DNA of 42,741 bases, from positions 1 to 42,741 of the forward strand of contig SLPQ01000065.1 in assembly GCA_007131925.1 (NCBI GenBank), written 5' to 3'. Position 1 is the first letter of the stretch; the number at the start of each line of letters is the position of its first letter. A program made the position numbers and the translations under genes. The DNA comes from Candidatus Brocadiia bacterium (GTDB lineage: Bacteria > Planctomycetota > DG-23 > SLPQ01). Of this stretch, positions 41,540 to 42,741 are shown in pieces. The notes under the pieces are model-generated. The model was not told the origin of the DNA and made no database searches. It was given only the letters and a program-made list of their open reading frames with translations.

Positions 41540-42741
41540 ATGAGAACGTTGATAATCGCAGCGGCTCTTGCGGGTATTGTGCTCTGCATCACCGCCACAA
41601 CGCACGCAGATGAGTATCCGGAGAGGTGGATCATGGCCTTTGGCCTGCGCCTTGCCGAGCCGGAGGATGCCGAGAGTTTTATCGAGTTTATCCGGGAGGC
41701 GAAGGATCTCGGCTACACGCACGTATTCTTTGATGACTTTTACAACCAGACACTGCGCGCTATGCCGCAGAAGTATTTCGACCACATCGTGATGGTGCGC
41801 GATGCAGCCCGGGAAATCGGCATCACGATCGTGCCGGGCATATTCAATGTCGGCTATTCGTGGAGGGTCATATGGTATGACAGCAACCTCGCCGCGGGCA
41901 TACCGGCACGAAATGTGCCATTTGTCGTAGAGGACGGCGTTGCCACTGTCGACCAGACCGCCGTACCGCCTCTGAGAAACGGCTCCTTCGAGGTTTCCCC
42001 GGACGGAGGTCTCGGCGGCTGGAGGATTGCCGAGGGGCTCGAGCAGGTCATCAGCATCGATACAGAGGTCGCTCGCACTGGCAACTCCTCCCTCAGCATG
42101 ACAAACTTCGAGTCGCTGCCGCGCGATGACAGGGACCGCCCGATCAATGCCAATGTCGTACAGACCGTCGAGGTCGAGCCCTTCCAGTACTATCGACTCA
42201 CCATCTGGCGCAAGACCAGCGGCGTCGATGCAAGGGGCTCCAGTGTGCTCATTGCCCCCACTGACGGCAGGCGCCGTCGCCTCTCATACACTCACTTCGA
42301 GGTTGACCCGGTACAGGACTGGCGGGACTATGTATCGCCCGACTCTGACTGGCGGGAGTTTGAACTGACCTTCAACACACTTGAGTCAACCTCCATCGAC
42401 ATCACAGTCGGCGTGTCAGGCGCGACTGCCGGCACAGTGTGGTGGGATGACCTCAAGATCGAGCCTGCGGGCCTGGCAAACCTGCTGCGCGGCGACACGA
42501 AGCCCTTCGTGGTAACCAGCGCCGACGGCAATACTGTCTATGAAGAGGGGCGCGACTTCATGTACGTGGCCGACACGAAGCTGGGCATGGAGCCGCTGCC
42601 TGAGTGGCTCTCCTACCTGCCGCCGGGGGGCACCTACAGCGTGTGGCATCCCGGCCCGGACATCCGTCTCACGGAGCGTTCTGCGATCCAGGATGGAGAC
42701 ACGATACTGGTGTCGTACTTTCATCCGCACATCGTATACGG
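41540..42741 (+). CDS. Secreted protein with carbohydrate-binding-like domain (3' end cut by window)
   Basis: Some 400 codons are present and the gene runs off the right edge. Residues 1-23 form a signal peptide (MRTLIIAAALAGIVLCITA, then TTHA). Next comes a segment like the start of a TIM-barrel glycosidase (FGLRLAEPEDAESFIEFIREA; LGYTHVFFDDF; IGITIVPGIFNVGY). A jelly-roll carbohydrate-binding-like module begins at about residue 150: RNGSFEVSPDGGLGGW, NSSLSMTNFES and WWDDLKIEPA, as in CBM_4_9-type domains inserted in glycoside hydrolases. The catalytic family cannot be identified from what is present. The ATG follows AAGGAG. It is probably co-transcribed with the dehydrogenase 51 bp upstream. 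Confidence 0.85.
   Translation, partial: MRTLIIAAALAGIVLCITATTHADEYPERWIMAFGLRLAEPEDAESFIEFIREAKDLGYTHVFFDDFYNQTLRAMPQKYFDHIVMVRDAAREIGITIVPGIFNVGYSWRVIWYDSNLAAGIPARNVPFVVEDGVATVDQTAVPPLRNGSFEVSPDGGLGGWRIAEGLEQVISIDTEVARTGNSSLSMTNFESLPRDDRDRPINANVVQTVEVEPFQYYRLTIWRKTSGVDARGSSVLIAPTDGRRRRLSYTHFEVDPVQDWRDYVSPDSDWREFELTFNTLESTSIDITVGVSGATAGTVWWDDLKIEPAGLANLLRGDTKPFVVTSADGNTVYEEGRDFMYVADTKLGMEPLPEWLSYLPPGGTYSVWHPGPDIRLTERSAIQDGDTILVSYFHPHIVY

Overview
The window (42.7 kb, GC-rich) is a chromosomal stretch of a Gram-negative, probably uncultured bacterium. YidC is of the long proteobacterial/PVC type with a large periplasmic domain, several proteins carry signal peptides, and HlyD-type periplasmic adaptors are present. 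Three proteins carry a pseudopilin-like C-terminal domain ending in a (D/S)GxVxxL motif (the H-X9-DG type seen in Planctomycetes, Lentisphaerae, Hydrogenedentes, Sumerlaeota and relatives). Together with the GAF/M50/HlyD adaptor operon this suggests a PVC-like or candidate-phylum bacterium, but the phylum is an inference. I saw no insertion sequence, prophage gene, CRISPR array, rRNA or tRNA.

Left part (1-10.2 kb): a DegT/DnrJ/EryC1 aminotransferase cut by the window edge, serine O-acetyltransferase (cysE), a LysE-type exporter, an ECF sigma factor with its membrane anti-sigma factor, two small secreted or membrane proteins of unknown function, and mutS followed by a small helical protein, a PHP-domain phosphoesterase and an unrecognised conserved protein.

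Middle (10.2-29.1 kb): an N-acyl-D-amino-acid deacylase-like amidohydrolase, a large secreted protein of unknown function, and a secreted SGNH hydrolase. Next comes a compact three-gene operon on the minus strand: GAF-HlyD, a soluble periplasmic HlyD/RND adaptor, and a PqqD-like/site-2-protease/HlyD fusion. It has no pump gene. A divergent operon carries a Trm112-like protein, a metallophosphoesterase and yidC. An 858-bp convergent gap with several inverted repeats follows, then gmd and an RMD-like reductase (GDP-deoxyhexose synthesis), a GRP-type sugar transporter homologue and mnmE.

Right part (29.2-42.7 kb): a TIM-barrel amidohydrolase, a MATE exporter and a PH-like membrane protein. A sulfur locus on the minus strand then reads rrf2-thi4 // metY-metX-metW-cysK. 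Its enzymes make cysteine and homocysteine by direct sulfhydrylation, and its Thi4 has a cysteine at the sulfur-donor position. Downstream lie another secreted protein with the pseudopilin-like C-terminus, a medium-chain dehydrogenase, and a truncated secreted protein with a carbohydrate-binding-like domain. With cysE at the left end, the window holds most of the route from serine and homoserine plus sulfide to cysteine and homocysteine.
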